From Murinocardiopsis flavida (GTDB lineage Bacteria > Actinomycetota > Actinomycetes > Streptosporangiales > Streptosporangiaceae): a stretch of 64,000 nt of DNA. The translations under genes were made by a program, and so were the position numbers. Numbering within the stretch: position 1 is the first letter of the stretch; every line of letters begins with the position of its first letter. Positions 32,964 through 43,432 of this stretch are shown here, one piece after another. The stretch is from contig NZ_PYGA01000024.1 in NCBI RefSeq assembly GCF_003014485.1, forward strand, positions 40,680 through 104,679. Direction: 5' to 3'. The notes beneath the pieces were generated by a model. It worked only from the letters and a program-made list of their open reading frames with translations. It did not search any database and was not told where the DNA came from.

Positions 32964-34265
32964 ATGGCACTGAAGGTGGCGCTGCTCGGCTGCGGCGTTG
33001 TGGGCTCGGAAGTGGTGCGGCTGGTCCGCGAGCAGTCGGCGGAGCTCGCCGCGCGGATCGGTGCGCCCGTGGAGATCGGCGGCGTCGCGGTGCGCCGCCT
33101 CGACCGGGCCCGCGACACGGGCCTCGACCCCGACCTGTTCACCACCGACGCCATCGGGCTCGTGAACCGCCCCGACATCGACCTCGTGGTCGAGGTCATC
33201 GGCGGTATCGAACCGGCGCGGTCGCTGATCCTGTCCGCCATCAAGTCGGGCAAGTCCGTGGTCACGGCGAACAAGGCGCTGCTGGCGGAGGACGGCGCCG
33301 CCATCCACGCCGCGGCCCGCGAGGCCGGTGTGGACGTCTACTACGAGGCGAGCGTCGCGGGCGCCATCCCGCTGCTGCGCCCGCTGCGCGACTCCCTGGC
33401 GGGCGACAGGGTGAACCGGGTGCTGGGGATCGTCAACGGCACCACGAACTACATCCTGGACCGCATGGACTCCATCGGCTCGGGGTTCGCCGAGTCGCTC
33501 GACGAGGCCCAGTCGCTGGGCTACGCCGAGGCCGACCCCACCGCCGACATCGAGGGGTTCGACGCCGCGGCGAAGGCCGCCATCCTGGCGCGGCTCGCCT
33601 TCCACACCCGGGTGACCGCCGCCGATGTGCACCGCGAGGGCATCACGGAGGTCTCGGCCGCCGACATCGCCAGCGCCAAGGACATGGGCTGCGTCGTGAA
33701 GCTCCTCGCGATCTGCCAGCGCTCGCAGGGCGGCGCGTCGGTAGGGGTGCGGGTGCACCCCGTGATGCTGCCGCGCGAGCACCCGCTCGCCACCGTCAAC
33801 GGCGCCTACAACGCGGTGTTCGTCGAGGCCGAGTCGGCGGGGCGGCTGATGTTCTACGGCGCGGGCGCGGGCGGGGAACCCACCGCCAGCGCGGTCCTCG
33901 GCGACCTTGTCGCGGTGGCGCGCAACAAGCTCGCCGGGACGTTCGTCGCCGAGGGCGCCCACGACACCGGGCTGCCGGTCCACCCCATGGGCGTGACGAC
34001 CACGAGCTACCACGTGGCGCTCGACGTCGCCGATCGCCCCGGTGTGCTGGCGCGGGTCGCCGACGTGTTCGCCGAGAACGACGTGTCGATCAAGAACGTC
34101 CGCCAGGAGGGTTCGGGTGAGGACGCCCAGCTCGTTCTGGTCAGCCACCGCGCCCCCGATGCGGCGCTCGCCGAGACGGTCCGCCGCCTGCACGCGCTCG
34201 CCGAGGTCCGTTCCGTTGCGAGCGTCATGCGGGTCGAGGCGTTCACCGACGAGAACACCCCGTAG
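32964..34265 (+). CDS. hom: homoserine dehydrogenase
   Basis: A 433-residue enzyme reducing aspartate semialdehyde to homoserine. VALLGCGVVGSEVVRLV (residues 4-20) is the NAD(P)-binding loop; VTANKALLAE and YEASVAGAIPLL are catalytic-domain motifs; GIVNGTTNYIL and YAEADPTADIEG follow. The last 90 residues (VALDVADRPGVLARVADVF) form an ACT domain for threonine feedback. ATG 32964 is chosen because the enzyme fold starts there and the open frame upstream overlaps intergenic sequence only. Confidence 0.95.
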   Translation: MALKVALLGCGVVGSEVVRLVREQSAELAARIGAPVEIGGVAVRRLDRARDTGLDPDLFTTDAIGLVNRPDIDLVVEVIGGIEPARSLILSAIKSGKSVVTANKALLAEDGAAIHAAAREAGVDVYYEASVAGAIPLLRPLRDSLAGDRVNRVLGIVNGTTNYILDRMDSIGSGFAESLDEAQSLGYAEADPTADIEGFDAAAKAAILARLAFHTRVTAADVHREGITEVSAADIASAKDMGCVVKLLAICQRSQGGASVGVRVHPVMLPREHPLATVNGAYNAVFVEAESAGRLMFYGAGAGGEPTASAVLGDLVAVARNKLAGTFVAEGAHDTGLPVHPMGVTTTSYHVALDVADRPGVLARVADVFAENDVSIKNVRQEGSGEDAQLVLVSHRAPDAALAETVRRLHALAEVRSVASVMRVEAFTDENTP

Positions 34266-34328
34266 CGAGCGGAGCCGTCGGCCCGGTGTGCCGGAGGATG
34301 TCGGCGCCGCGTTCGGGTGGGTGGCGAT

Positions 34329-34372
34329 TGGGCCTGGAACGCCGGTGACCTCTAGACTTGCGGGAGGTCACC
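34329..34372 (+). promoter_or_regulatory. possible thrC promoter with overlapping palindrome
   Basis: TTGGGC at 34329-34334 and TAGACT at 34353-34358 have an 18-base spacing and look like -35 and -10 boxes. The -10 region lies in the loop of a perfect 9-bp inverted repeat, GGTGACCTC at 34344-34352 and GAGGTCACC at 34364-34372, a plausible operator. Confidence 0.45.
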
Positions 34373-34408
34373 GCCACGGCGCCGCGCGAGCGGCCGCGGT
34401 GCCGACCG

Positions 34409-34459
34409 CTCCGGGGCACCGCCCCGGAGGCAGCGGACTCCGCTGGATTCATTCATTTT
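34409..34459 (+). terminator. tandem hairpins and T-rich run before thrC
   Basis: CTCCGGGGC/GCCCCGGAG (34409-34417 and 34421-34429) is directly followed by CAGCGGA/TCCGCTG (34431-34437 and 34439-34445) and then a T-rich stretch ending just before the thrC ribosome site. This could be a hom terminator or an attenuator for thrC. No leader peptide was identified. Confidence 0.4.
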
Positions 34460-34475
34460 GCGAAAGGGCCCCGTC

Positions 34476-35540
34476 GTGAGCATGGCACGGGCGTGGCGCG
34501 GTGTCGTAGAGGAGTACCGCGACCGCCTTCCCGTCGGTGAGAGCACCGAGGTCGTCACCCTTTTCGAGGGCGCGACGCCCTTGGTCCCGGCGACCCGGGT
34601 CTCCGAGTTGACGGGCTGCGAGGTGTTCCTCAAGGTCGAAGGGCTCAACCCCACCGGTTCGTTCAAGGACCGCGGCATGACCGTCGCGATAACCAAGGCC
34701 GCCGAGGACGGCGCGAAGGCCGTCATCTGCGCGTCGACCGGCAACACCAGTGCCAGCGCCGCCGCGTACGCGGTGCGCGCCGGCATGACGTGCGCGGTGC
34801 TGGTGCCGCAGGGCAAGATCGCCATGGGCAAGCTCGCCCAGGCGCTGGTGCACGGCGCGAAGCTGCTCCAGGTCGACGGCAACTTCGACGACTGCCTCGA
34901 ACTCGCGCGCAAACTGTCGGTCGACTACCCGGTGGCGCTGGTCAACTCGGTCAACCCGTACCGCCTCCAGGGGCAGAAGACCGCGGCGTTCGAGGTCGTG
35001 GACGAGCTCGGCGACGCGCCCGACGTCCACTGCCTGCCGGTCGGCAACGCGGGCAACATCTCCGCCTATTGGATGGGGTACCAGGAGTACGCCGCCGACG
35101 GGGTCGCCGCGCGCGTGCCGCGGATGCACGGCTTCCAGGCGAGCGGTTCGGCGCCCATCGTCAACGGTGCCCCGGTGATCCAGCCGCGGACGATCGCCAC
35201 CGCCATCCGCATCGGCAACCCCGCGTCGTGGAACCTCGCCGAGAAGGCGCGCGACGACTCCGGGGGGCGCATCGACGCGGTGACCGACCGCCAGATCCTC
35301 GCCGCCTACCGGCTGCTCGCAGCGGAGGAGGGTGTGTTCGTGGAGCTGGCGTCCGCCGCGAGTGTCGCCGGGCTGATGCAGGCGGTCGGCGCCGGGCAGA
35401 TCCAGCGGGGCTCGCGCGTCGTGTGCACGGTCACCGGCAACGGGCTCAAGGACCCCGACTGGGCGCTCGCGGGCGCGTCGTCCGCTGTCACGGTGCCGGT
35501 CGACGCCCAAAGCGCGGCGTCGGCGCTCGGCCTGGTGTGA
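34476..35540 (+). CDS. thrC: threonine synthase
   Basis: A 354-residue PLP enzyme converting phosphohomoserine to threonine. Lys in [12 protein letters not shown] (about 60-71) binds [19 protein letters not shown] and [13 protein letters not shown] are the phosphate-loop and cofactor motifs. GTG 34476 is preferred, seven bases after GAAAGGG; ATG 34482 is the alternative. A repeat element of about 210 bases separates it from thrB. Confidence 0.93.
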   Translation: MSMARAWRGVVEEYRDRLPVGESTEVVTLFEGATPLVPATRVSELTGCEVFLKVEGLNPTGSFKDRGMTVAITKAAEDGAKAVICASTGNTSASAAAYAVRAGMTCAVLVPQGKIAMGKLAQALVHGAKLLQVDGNFDDCLELARKLSVDYPVALVNSVNPYRLQGQKTAAFEVVDELGDAPDVHCLPVGNAGNISAYWMGYQEYAADGVAARVPRMHGFQASGSAPIVNGAPVIQPRTIATAIRIGNPASWNLAEKARDDSGGRIDAVTDRQILAAYRLLAAEEGVFVELASAASVAGLMQAVGAGQIQRGSRVVCTVTGNGLKDPDWALAGASSAVTVPVDAQSAASALGLV

Positions 35541-35551
35541 GTCCGAGTGGA

Positions 35552-35760
35552 GACGTAGGTTGCCGTCGCGGGCCCCCGCTGCGCGATACTCCGCGAAGCG
35601 GGCGCAGTAGGGGCGTGCGGAGCATCCGGCGGCGCGAAGCACCACGGCGAGCCTCGATCGCCAGACCCCGGACACAGACCCGCCGCCCGCAGGGATGCAC
35701 GACTTGCGGGGAAACTCCAGCGTGGTGCTTCGCAGCCGCGACGGTAGCCAACCCCCTTCG
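35552..35760. repeat. palindromic intergenic repeat, copy 1 (between thrC and thrB)
   Basis: GCGAAGCACCACG at 35634-35646 and its perfect reverse complement CGTGGTGCTTCGC at 35721-35733 form inner arms. Outer bases GTTGCCGTCGCGG near 35556 and CCGCGACGGTAGCCAAC near 35737 are also inversely related. Blocks of it recur at 47,463-47,715. It is followed by two tandem CCCTTCGCCTGAGGG units up to about 35,810. No coding capacity of its own is seen. Confidence 0.6.
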
Positions 35761-35863
35761 CCTGAGGGCGGTAGGGGCGTGAACCCACCCCTTCGCCTGA
35801 GGGAACCAGGGGGCCGTGAACACACCCGCTGACCCGTTACGTCAACGGCATTGGAGACCGCCC

Positions 35864-36844
35864 ATGGGCCATGCAGGTATCAGCGTTCGCACGCCTGCCA
35901 CGAGTGCAAACCTCGGGCCGGGGTTCGACGCGCTGGGGTTGGCGCTGGGCCTGTACGACGACATCGAGGTCCGCACGCGCTCCGACGGGCGGACCGTGGT
36001 TACGGTCGAGGGCGAGGGTGCCGGTGTCGTCCCCCTGGACGGTTCGCACCTGGTGGTGCGGGCCATGCGCGCGGCGTTCGACGCCGCCGGCGTCCCCATG
36101 CCGGGGATCGACCTGCACTGCACGAACCGGATCCCGCACGCGCGGGGGCTGGGGTCGTCGTCCTCGGCGATCGTCGCGGGGGTCGGCGCGGCGCTGGGCC
36201 TGCTGAGTGGGGACGGCGAGGCCGTCGACCGCGACCGGGTCTACCGGTTGGCGGCCGACATCGAGGGCCATCCCGACAATGTCGCCCCGTGCGTCTACGG
36301 GGGGTTCACCGTCGCGTGGGCCGCTGCGGGCGGCGAGTGGCGCGCGCTGTCGATGGACCCGTCGCCGCGGCTGCGGCCGGTGGTGTGCGTCCCCGACGCG
36401 GAGCTGTCCACCGAACTCGCGCGGGGGCTGCTGCCGAAGTCGGTCGCCCATAGCGACGCGGCGTTCACGGCGGGGCGCGCCGCCCTGCTGGCCGCGGCCG
36501 TTTCCGGCCATCCTGAACTGTTGCTCGACGCCACCGAGGACCGGCTGCACGAGGCGTACCGTGCGCCCGCCATGCCCGGGAGTGCGGCGCTCATCAAAGA
36601 ACTGCGCGTCGAATCGCGGCTACCCGCGGTCGTGTCCGGGGCGGGTCCGACGGTGCTCGTGCTGGCTTGTGCGCCGGGCGAAGACCCCGGCGGACCGGCC
36701 TCGATCCCAGGCCAGGCCGAGGGTTCCGCGGAAATCGATGGGACGGCGGCGGATTCGATCGCGCGGCGAGCGGGTAGTGGTTGGCACATACGCCCCTTAA
36801 GAATCGATCTGGCCGGGGTGTATATCAGTTCTCCCCGTTCATAG
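35864..36844 (+). CDS. thrB: homoserine kinase
   Basis: A 326-residue GHMP kinase that phosphorylates homoserine. The N-terminal ATSANLGPGFDALGLALG and the ATP loop PHARGLGSSSSAIVAG (about 94-109) identify it; GHPDNVAPCVYGG lies in between and VVSGAGPTVL is the third GHMP motif. ATG 35864 follows TTGGAGACC. The insertion of a repeat between thrC and thrB means this gene may need its own promoter. Confidence 0.93.
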   Translation: MGHAGISVRTPATSANLGPGFDALGLALGLYDDIEVRTRSDGRTVVTVEGEGAGVVPLDGSHLVVRAMRAAFDAAGVPMPGIDLHCTNRIPHARGLGSSSSAIVAGVGAALGLLSGDGEAVDRDRVYRLAADIEGHPDNVAPCVYGGFTVAWAAAGGEWRALSMDPSPRLRPVVCVPDAELSTELARGLLPKSVAHSDAAFTAGRAALLAAAVSGHPELLLDATEDRLHEAYRAPAMPGSAALIKELRVESRLPAVVSGAGPTVLVLACAPGEDPGGPASIPGQAEGSAEIDGTAADSIARRAGSGWHIRPLRIDLAGVYISSPRS

Positions 36845-37281
36845 AGCTGTGTCGAGGAATAGCTGTGGGCCCCGGTGATGTTAGTGTTGGAGGTAGCACC
36901 AGATGCCCCAGTGCGGGGCGTGTGCTCATCCGCCACAGTGTCAGCCAGGTCTTCCACCCGAATGATCGTCGGTTCGAGTGATGCGCACGGTTGCCGCTGT
37001 GTCGAGTTCACGGTTCACCTGTGGCTCCGCCTTCCCCAGCGATCTCATCGGTTCCTCGTATGGGAACGACAGGATGGTCCACGGGCAGCACCAATCGAGC
37101 CCATAGTCCCCACGTCTGGCTGTACCCACATGCCCGCCGCGATTCGGTAGGAGTCCGATCTTCGGACCCCTGAGCATTGCCGGTGAGGCAAGCCCGACCC
37201 GGCATTGTCCGGATCGCAATACCGGGCTGGCCGTACACGAAACGCTGTCGGCCTCAGCCCGCTCCTTGGGAAGGACCCTTA
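36845..37281 (+). promoter_or_regulatory. long rho leader region
   Basis: About 437 bases without a gene. TTAGTGT near 36,878 is a -10-like sequence in a plausible spot, and several short inverted repeats follow (GCCCCAGTGCGGGGC near 36,912; GTCCGATCTTCGGAC near 37,152). A long untranslated leader is usual for rho genes, which are often autoregulated by Rho-dependent termination; whether this leader does so is not known. No convincing small gene was found. Confidence 0.4.
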
Positions 37282-39243
37282 GTGAGCGACACCACCGAAC
37301 TCCACGCGGACGCCGAATCCGCGCCCGCAGCGGACAAGGGCTCCGCTGGACGGGCGCGCAGCCGCTCCGGCGGCACCGGCCTTGCGGCGCAGACGCTCCG
37401 CGAACTCCAACGGGTCGCGTCGGATCTCGGTATCTCTGGCACCGGGCGGATGCGCAAGAGCGATGTCATCGCCGCCATCGAGGCGAAGACGCAGGGCGGC
37501 GGCGGCAAGTCGTCCGGCCCGTCCGCCGCGAAGCCGCCGAAGGCGCCGGAGCAGCCTGAGGCCCCCGGCAAGGCCGACTCCGCCGAGGCCGCCGGCCGCG
37601 GCGCCGGGAGCCAGGCCCCGGCCGGCGCGCCCGACCAGGCCGAGCGTTCCGAGAAGTCCGGCCGCGGCAACCGCCGCTCGTCGCGCAGACGCGGCGACGA
37701 CGACGCGAACACGACCACAGCCGACAGGCGCCCGGCGGCCGACGGCACCGACTCCACTACCTCCACGAGCAGCGTGACGAAGACATCCAGCACCTCGCAG
37801 ACCAGCGGCTCGGACACGCAGTCCGGCCAGAGCAACGGCCAGAGCGGCCAGGGCAACCAGGGCGGGGGTCGGGAGCGCCAGCGCAACCGGCGCAACCGCA
37901 ACCGCGATGACAACAGCGGCGGCGGGGGCGGCGGCTCCGAGCAGCAGCAGTCCCAGGGCGGGGGCCAGGGCAACCGCGGCAACCGCGACAACAGCGACGA
38001 CGACGAGTTCGGCAGCGGCCGCCGCAGGGGCCGCAGGCGCGACCGCCGCGAGCGGCGCGGCGGGCGCAACGAGCGCCAAGAGCCCGAGCCCGTCATCAGT
38101 GACGACGACGTCCTGCTGCCGGTCGCCGGGATCCTGGACATCCTCGACAACTACGCGTTCGTGCGCACCACCGGCTACCTGCCCGGCGCCAACGACGTCT
38201 ACGTCTCGCTGGCCCAGGTCCGCAAGAACGGCCTCCGCAAGGGCGACGCCATCACCGGGGCGGTGCGCCAGCCGCGCGACGGCGAGCGCAAGGAGAAGTT
38301 CAACGCCCTGGTGCGCCTCGACACCGTCAACGGCATGGCGCCCGACCAGGCCCGCAACCGCGCCGACTTCTCCAAGCTGGTGCCGCTGTACCCGCAGGAG
38401 CGGCTGCGCCTCGAGACCGACCCCGGCATCCTCACCACGCGGATCATCGACCTGATCACGCCCATCGGCAAGGGGCAGCGCGGCCTGATCGTCTCGCCGC
38501 CGAAGGCCGGCAAGACGATGGTGCTCCAGACGATCGCCAACGCGATCACGGAGAACAACCCCGAGTGCCACCTCATGGTCGTGCTGGTCGACGAACGGCC
38601 CGAAGAGGTCACCGACATGCAGCGCACGGTCAAGGGCGAGGTCATCCATTCGACCTTCGACCGGCCGGCCGACGACCACACGACCGTCGCCGAGCTCGCC
38701 ATCGAGCGCGCCAAGCGGCTGGTCGAGATGGGCCTCGACGTCGTGGTGCTGCTCGACAACATCACCCGGCTCGGCCGCGCCTACAACCTCGCCGCACCGG
38801 CGAGCGGGCGCATCCTGTCCGGCGGTGTCGACTCCACCGCGCTGTACCCGCCGAAGCGGTTCTTCGGCGCGGCGCGCAACATCGAGAACGGCGGCTCGCT
38901 GACCATCCTCGCCGCGGCGCTGGTCGAGACCGGCTCCCGCATGGACGAGGTGATCTTCGAGGAGTTCAAGGGCACCGGCAACATGGAGCTGAAGCTCAAC
39001 CGCTCCCTCGCCGACAAGCGCATCTTCCCCGCTGTGGACGTCGACGCCTCCAGCACCCGCAAGGAGGAGATCCTCATGGCGGGCGACGAACTGGGCATCG
39101 TCTGGAAGCTGCGCAGGGTGCTGCACGCCCTCGACACCCAGCAGGCGCTGGAGCTGCTCTTGGAGAAGATGAAGGAGACCAAGAGCAACGCCGAGTTCCT
39201 GTTGCAGATCCAGAAGACCACGGTGGGTCCGAACGACCACTGA
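37282..39243 (+). CDS. rho: transcription termination factor Rho
   Basis: A 653-residue Rho, longer than the usual 420 because of a disordered Arg/Gly/Asn/Gln-rich insertion (about residues 70-270) between the N-terminal helix bundle (LAAQTLRELQRVASDLGISG) and the RNA-binding cold-shock-like domain. Such inserts are typical for high-GC Gram-positives. The ATPase has Walker A PPKAGKTMVLQ, Walker B VVVLLDNITRL with the catalytic region, and VDERPEEVTDM. GTG 37282 is chosen with GGGAAGGACC just upstream. Confidence 0.95.
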   Translation: MSDTTELHADAESAPAADKGSAGRARSRSGGTGLAAQTLRELQRVASDLGISGTGRMRKSDVIAAIEAKTQGGGGKSSGPSAAKPPKAPEQPEAPGKADSAEAAGRGAGSQAPAGAPDQAERSEKSGRGNRRSSRRRGDDDANTTTADRRPAADGTDSTTSTSSVTKTSSTSQTSGSDTQSGQSNGQSGQGNQGGGRERQRNRRNRNRDDNSGGGGGGSEQQQSQGGGQGNRGNRDNSDDDEFGSGRRRGRRRDRRERRGGRNERQEPEPVISDDDVLLPVAGILDILDNYAFVRTTGYLPGANDVYVSLAQVRKNGLRKGDAITGAVRQPRDGERKEKFNALVRLDTVNGMAPDQARNRADFSKLVPLYPQERLRLETDPGILTTRIIDLITPIGKGQRGLIVSPPKAGKTMVLQTIANAITENNPECHLMVVLVDERPEEVTDMQRTVKGEVIHSTFDRPADDHTTVAELAIERAKRLVEMGLDVVVLLDNITRLGRAYNLAAPASGRILSGGVDSTALYPPKRFFGAARNIENGGSLTILAAALVETGSRMDEVIFEEFKGTGNMELKLNRSLADKRIFPAVDVDASSTRKEEILMAGDELGIVWKLRRVLHALDTQQALELLLEKMKETKSNAEFLLQIQKTTVGPNDH

Positions 39244-39278
39244 CCCGGCCCTGCCACAGGTGCCGTAGCGGCTTCTGC

Positions 39279-39315
39279 GAGCGGCCCTTCCCCGTACGGC
39301 GGGGGAGGGCCGCTC
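39279..39315 (+). terminator. hairpin terminator after rho
   Basis: GAGCGGCCCTTCCCC at 39279-39293 pairs with GGGGAGGGCCGCTC (39302-39315) with one wobble, about 14 bp, 35 bases past the rho stop. No T tract. Confidence 0.65.
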
Positions 39316-39529
39316 GGCTGTGCGGCTCCGGATGGCACGTACGGCACCGCGCGTCCCGTCCGGAGCCGCGTTGTATCTGTTTCCGGACACCGGATCACAG
39401 TTGTGTCGTCGTTCACACGGGCCCCTTTACCCGCTCCGGCCTCTCTGCTTATCGTGCTGCGGACCGCACCTGACGAGATTCCCCGTCCGCGGCGCGCAGC
39501 GCGTCCCTCGGGGCCGGAAAGGACGCCGG

Positions 39530-41311
39530 ATGGGGAACCTCGCCGTACTCAGCCTGCTCGCCTTGGCGCCCATCCTGGTCGTCGGAGTGCTCCTTGTGGG
39601 GTTGCGCTGGCCGGCGAAGTACGCGATGCCGATCGGCTACGTCGTGGTGGTCGTCATCGCGGTGTCCGTGTGGCAGGCCGAGTGGGCCGCCATCGCCGCT
39701 TCCACCATCCAGGGGCTGATCCTCGCGGTAGGGCTGCTCTACATCATCTTCGGGGCGCTGCTGCTGCTCGCGACCCTGACCCAGAGCGGCGCCATCCAGA
39801 CCATCCGGTCGACCTTCACCGACATCAGCCCCGACCGCAGGGTGCAGGCGGTCATCATCGGCTGGCTGTTCGGCAGCTTCATCGAAGGGGCGTCGGGATT
39901 CGGCACCCCCGCCGCCGTCGTCGCCCCGTTGATGCTGGCCTTGGGGTTCCCCGCCATGGCGGCGGTGATGGTGGGCCTGGTCATCCAGAGCACCCCGGTG
40001 AGCTTCGGTGCGGTCGGCACCCCCATCCTCGTGGGCGTCAACGACGGCCTCGCCGGGTCCGCCGACGTCGCGGCGCGCGCCGATGTCCTGGGCACCGATG
40101 TCGCCGGCCTGGTCGACATTGTCGGCATGCAGACCGTGCTGATGCACGCTGTCACCGGCACCCTGATCCCGGTCTTCCTGTGCTGCCTGCTCTGCGGTTT
40201 CTACGGCGGCCGCCGCGGGTTCGGCGAAGGGCTCGCCGTGTGGCCGTTCGCGCTGTTCTCGGCCCTGGCGATGGTGCTGCCGTCGGTGTTCTTCAACATC
40301 GTGGTCGGCGTGGAGTTCACCTCGCTGCTGGGTGGGCTCACGGGACTGCTCATCGTGGTGTTCGCGGCCCGCCGCGGCTTCCTGCTGCCCAAGACCACCT
40401 GGGACTTCCCGCCGCGCTCGTCGTGGCCCGAGCGCTGGAGCGGCAATCTCACCCCTGGCAATGGTGAGACCGAGGTCGCGGCCGAGCGCCGGATGGGGAT
40501 CGTCCGCGCATGGCTGCCGTACCTGCTGGTCGCGGCGATCCTGGTGGCCACCCGCGTCATCCCGCAGGTGAAGGGGTGGCTGGAAGGCGTGGAGCTGGGG
40601 GTGACCGACCTGTTCGGCACCGGCATCGGGGACGGCGTGGCGGTCCTGTACTCGCCCGGAGCCGTTTTCCTGCTGGTCTGCCTGATCACCTATGCCGTTC
40701 AGCGGATGTCGCGGCAGCAGGTCGTCGCGTCGTGGAAGCTCGCCGGCGGCCAGCTCGCGGGAGCGGCGGTCGCCCTGCTGTTCGCGGTCCCGCTGGTGCG
40801 GGTCTTCATCAACACCGGTGCCGACTTCGGCGCGACCGACTTGGAGAGCATGCCGCTCACCCTGGCCGAAGGCGCCGCCGGGGTCGCGGGCGGATCATGG
40901 CCGCTGTTCGCCCCGTGGATCGGTGCGCTCGGCGCGTTCGTCGCCGGCAGCAACACCGTCTCCAATCTGATGTTCTCGCTCTTCCAGTTCTCTACGGGCG
41001 AACAGATCGGGGTGCCGCCCGAAACAGTGGTCGCTGTGCAGGCCGTCGGCGGAGCCGCCGGGAACATGGTGACCGTGCACAACGTCGTCGCCGCTTCGGC
41101 CGTCGTCGGACTGGTGGGGCGCGAGGGCGACCTCATCCGCCAGAGCGCCATCCCGCTCGTCTACTACCTGCTCATGGCCGGTTCACTGGCGTATCTGTCC
41201 GTCTACGGATTCGGACTGAACTTTGGGACCGGTCTGCTCATCGCATTGGTGGCAGGGCTCGTCGCACTCGCGGTGGGCCTGCGGAGGTCGGAACGGGCCG
41301 CGAAGGGCTGA
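39530..41311 (+). CDS. lctP: L-lactate permease
   Basis: A 593-residue polytopic transporter of the LctP family, with about twelve or more hydrophobic segments over the whole length. Conserved segments include [36 protein letters not shown] and, near the C-terminus, [18 protein letters not shown] and [20 protein letters not shown]. It takes up lactate or glycolate in symport with protons. ATG 39530 follows GGAAAGGACG. The gene stands alone between rho and a hydrolase gene. Confidence 0.92.
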   Translation: MGNLAVLSLLALAPILVVGVLLVGLRWPAKYAMPIGYVVVVVIAVSVWQAEWAAIAASTIQGLILAVGLLYIIFGALLLLATLTQSGAIQTIRSTFTDISPDRRVQAVIIGWLFGSFIEGASGFGTPAAVVAPLMLALGFPAMAAVMVGLVIQSTPVSFGAVGTPILVGVNDGLAGSADVAARADVLGTDVAGLVDIVGMQTVLMHAVTGTLIPVFLCCLLCGFYGGRRGFGEGLAVWPFALFSALAMVLPSVFFNIVVGVEFTSLLGGLTGLLIVVFAARRGFLLPKTTWDFPPRSSWPERWSGNLTPGNGETEVAAERRMGIVRAWLPYLLVAAILVATRVIPQVKGWLEGVELGVTDLFGTGIGDGVAVLYSPGAVFLLVCLITYAVQRMSRQQVVASWKLAGGQLAGAAVALLFAVPLVRVFINTGADFGATDLESMPLTLAEGAAGVAGGSWPLFAPWIGALGAFVAGSNTVSNLMFSLFQFSTGEQIGVPPETVVAVQAVGGAAGNMVTVHNVVAASAVVGLVGREGDLIRQSAIPLVYYLLMAGSLAYLSVYGFGLNFGTGLLIALVAGLVALAVGLRRSERAAKG

Positions 41312-41587
41312 ACCGGGCCCGCGGGGCCGCGTGACACCGGGTGTTTCGCGGGTTGAGTCGCGAGCAACTGCGCCGGGGCGGTAGAACTGTAGAACGGCGT
41401 GCGGCCACCGGGCGCCTTCTGTGCTTCGCGGTGTGCGTGCCCCCCTCTGCGCCCGCATTCGGTGGTGACCTCCGTCACGCCGGATCACCGTTCCCGCCTG
41501 TCCTGCCCCTGCGGCCGTCGACGGCCGACGTGGTGCTCCGCGGGGTCTGCCACAATTCTCAAGATTTATCGGAGATGGGATGACGCG

Positions 41588-42925
41588 TTGAGAGACGGCC
41601 GGTTTGTACGCCAAATCCTCCGTTCCGTGTTCCGATCCCCGTCCGGCCGGGGGGCGCCGCTCATCTTCGTGAGCGCGGCAGTGGCGATCGCGGCGGTGCT
41701 CGCGCTGACCGTCGTCCTGGTGACCCGCCCGGCCGATGACGGCTCGCGGGACACGCCGCCGAAGCAGGTCGCCGGCAACGACACCGCGCCGCCGCCTCCG
41801 CGGCTCACGGCGGAGGAGCGCCTGCGCATGCAGCGGGCCCTCAACAACGTCGTGACGGACGGGTCGAGCGGCGCGGTCGCCGAGCTCGTCGAGACCAACC
41901 CCGGCGGGTCGGACGTCTGGAACGGGGTGGCGGGGGTCGCCCAGCGCGGCAGGAACGTCCCGGTCGACCCAGGGGCGCACTTCCGCATCGCGAGCCTGTC
42001 GAAGCCGTTCGCGTCGGCCGTCCTGCTGCAACTGGTCGGCGAGGGGAAGGCCGACCTGGACGACCCCGTCGACCAGCACCTGCCCGGGGTGCTGGAGCAC
42101 GGCGGCGACACCATCACCCTGCGCATGCTCCTCAGCCACACCAGCGGCCTCTTCAGCTACAACCGCGACATGCCCAGCGTCCTGTCGGACCGCGACCGCG
42201 TGTGGCGCCCGGAGGAGCTGGTGGCCGTCGCGAACCGGCACGAGCCCGTGTTCGAGCCGGGCACCGACGTCGCCTACTCCAACACCAACTACGTCCTCGT
42301 GGGCATGGTCATCGAGGCCCTCACCGGCCGGCCGTACAGCACGGAGATCGAGAACCGGATCCTCAAGCCGCTCGACCTCACCGAGACGTCCATCCCCGAC
42401 GACCCGGTGATGCCCGACCCCGCGCTGCACGCCTACCTGGCCGTGCCCCCGTCGTCCGGCATGGCGCCGCAGCCGCTCGACATCACCGAGTTCAACCCGA
42501 GCCGGTGGTTCGGCACCGCGCAGATCGTCTCCACGGTCAGCGACATCAACACGTTCTACGCCGCTCTGTTCGGCGGGCAGGTGCTCGACCAGCCGATGCT
42601 GAAGGAGATGCAGACCGTCGTCGCCATCGACTCCCAGGGCGTCGGCTACGGGCTCGGCCCCAAGCACTACACGCTCACCTGCGGGGTGAAGGTCTGGATG
42701 CACTCGGGCAACATCCCGGGCTTCCGCAACTGGAGCGTGCACAGCAAGGAGCGGCACTTCACCATGTTCCAGGCGCGGTACCAGAAGAACCCCGACCCGC
42801 CGGCGTGGGAGATCATCGAGACGGCGATGTGCCCGGCCGACGCGCCGAAGGAGCCCGAACCCTCGCCGAGCGACTTCCCGAGCGAACCCGTCACGGGACC
42901 CGAGCACGACCGCGGGCGCTCCTGA
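41588..42925 (+). CDS. membrane-anchored serine beta-lactamase-family hydrolase
   Basis: A roughly 445-residue protein of the class C beta-lactamase/DD-peptidase fold. An N-terminal membrane anchor (about 23-46) is followed by a Pro-rich linker. SLSK (136-139, nucleophile Ser136) is the SxxK motif, YSN in DVAYSNTNYVLVG the second, and HSG in VWMHSGNIPGF the third. It probably acts on peptidoglycan or D-amino-acid peptides outside the cell; a clinical-type beta-lactamase activity cannot be claimed. The start is uncertain: TTG 41588 with GGAGATG upstream is the best candidate; a longer frame exists. Confidence 0.8.
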   Translation: MRDGRFVRQILRSVFRSPSGRGAPLIFVSAAVAIAAVLALTVVLVTRPADDGSRDTPPKQVAGNDTAPPPPRLTAEERLRMQRALNNVVTDGSSGAVAELVETNPGGSDVWNGVAGVAQRGRNVPVDPGAHFRIASLSKPFASAVLLQLVGEGKADLDDPVDQHLPGVLEHGGDTITLRMLLSHTSGLFSYNRDMPSVLSDRDRVWRPEELVAVANRHEPVFEPGTDVAYSNTNYVLVGMVIEALTGRPYSTEIENRILKPLDLTETSIPDDPVMPDPALHAYLAVPPSSGMAPQPLDITEFNPSRWFGTAQIVSTVSDINTFYAALFGGQVLDQPMLKEMQTVVAIDSQGVGYGLGPKHYTLTCGVKVWMHSGNIPGFRNWSVHSKERHFTMFQARYQKNPDPPAWEIIETAMCPADAPKEPEPSPSDFPSEPVTGPEHDRGRS

Positions 42926-43114
42926 GCGCTGCGGGAACAACCACCGGTCGGTTCTGGTTGGAAGGTCTGGCAAACTGGTATATCGACCGCCGCGGTACCG
43001 GTTCGCGCATGCCCACCATCGCATCCCCTCTCGGGGTGTCCGAGTGCGCGCGCAACTCCATCGCCCGCCACTCGAAGCGTGCGTCCGGCGACCGCCCATA
43101 GCGAGGAGATCCAC

Positions 43115-43324
43115 GTGAAGGCCGAGATCCACCCCGAGTATGTCGTCACCAAGGTGACCTGCAACTGCGGGAACGAGTTCACCACGCGCAGCACGGTCGC
43201 GTCCGGCGCCATCCGCGCCGACCTGTGCTCCGCCTGCCACCCGTTCTACACGGGCAAGCAGAAGATCCTGGACACCGGCGGCCGGGTCGCCCGCTTCGAG
43301 AAGCGTTTCGGCAAGCGCCAGTAG
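43115..43324 (+). CDS. rpmE: 50S ribosomal protein L31 (zinc-binding form)
   Basis: A 69-residue L31. CNCG near residue 16 and [12 protein letters not shown] near 37 supply four Cys, so this is the zinc-containing C+ form, not the zinc-independent paralogue. GTG 43115 with GCGAGGAG upstream. It precedes prfA, the usual actinobacterial arrangement. Confidence 0.95.
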   Translation: MKAEIHPEYVVTKVTCNCGNEFTTRSTVASGAIRADLCSACHPFYTGKQKILDTGGRVARFEKRFGKRQ

Positions 43325-43432
43325 CGCCGGCCCGCCGCGGCGCCGGTGCGCGGGTCCCCGCGCGCCGGCGCCGCGGCACTGGGCGGCACTTCGGGCATCG
43401 GCGGGACGCATTCGACGAAAGAGCGGCGAGAC

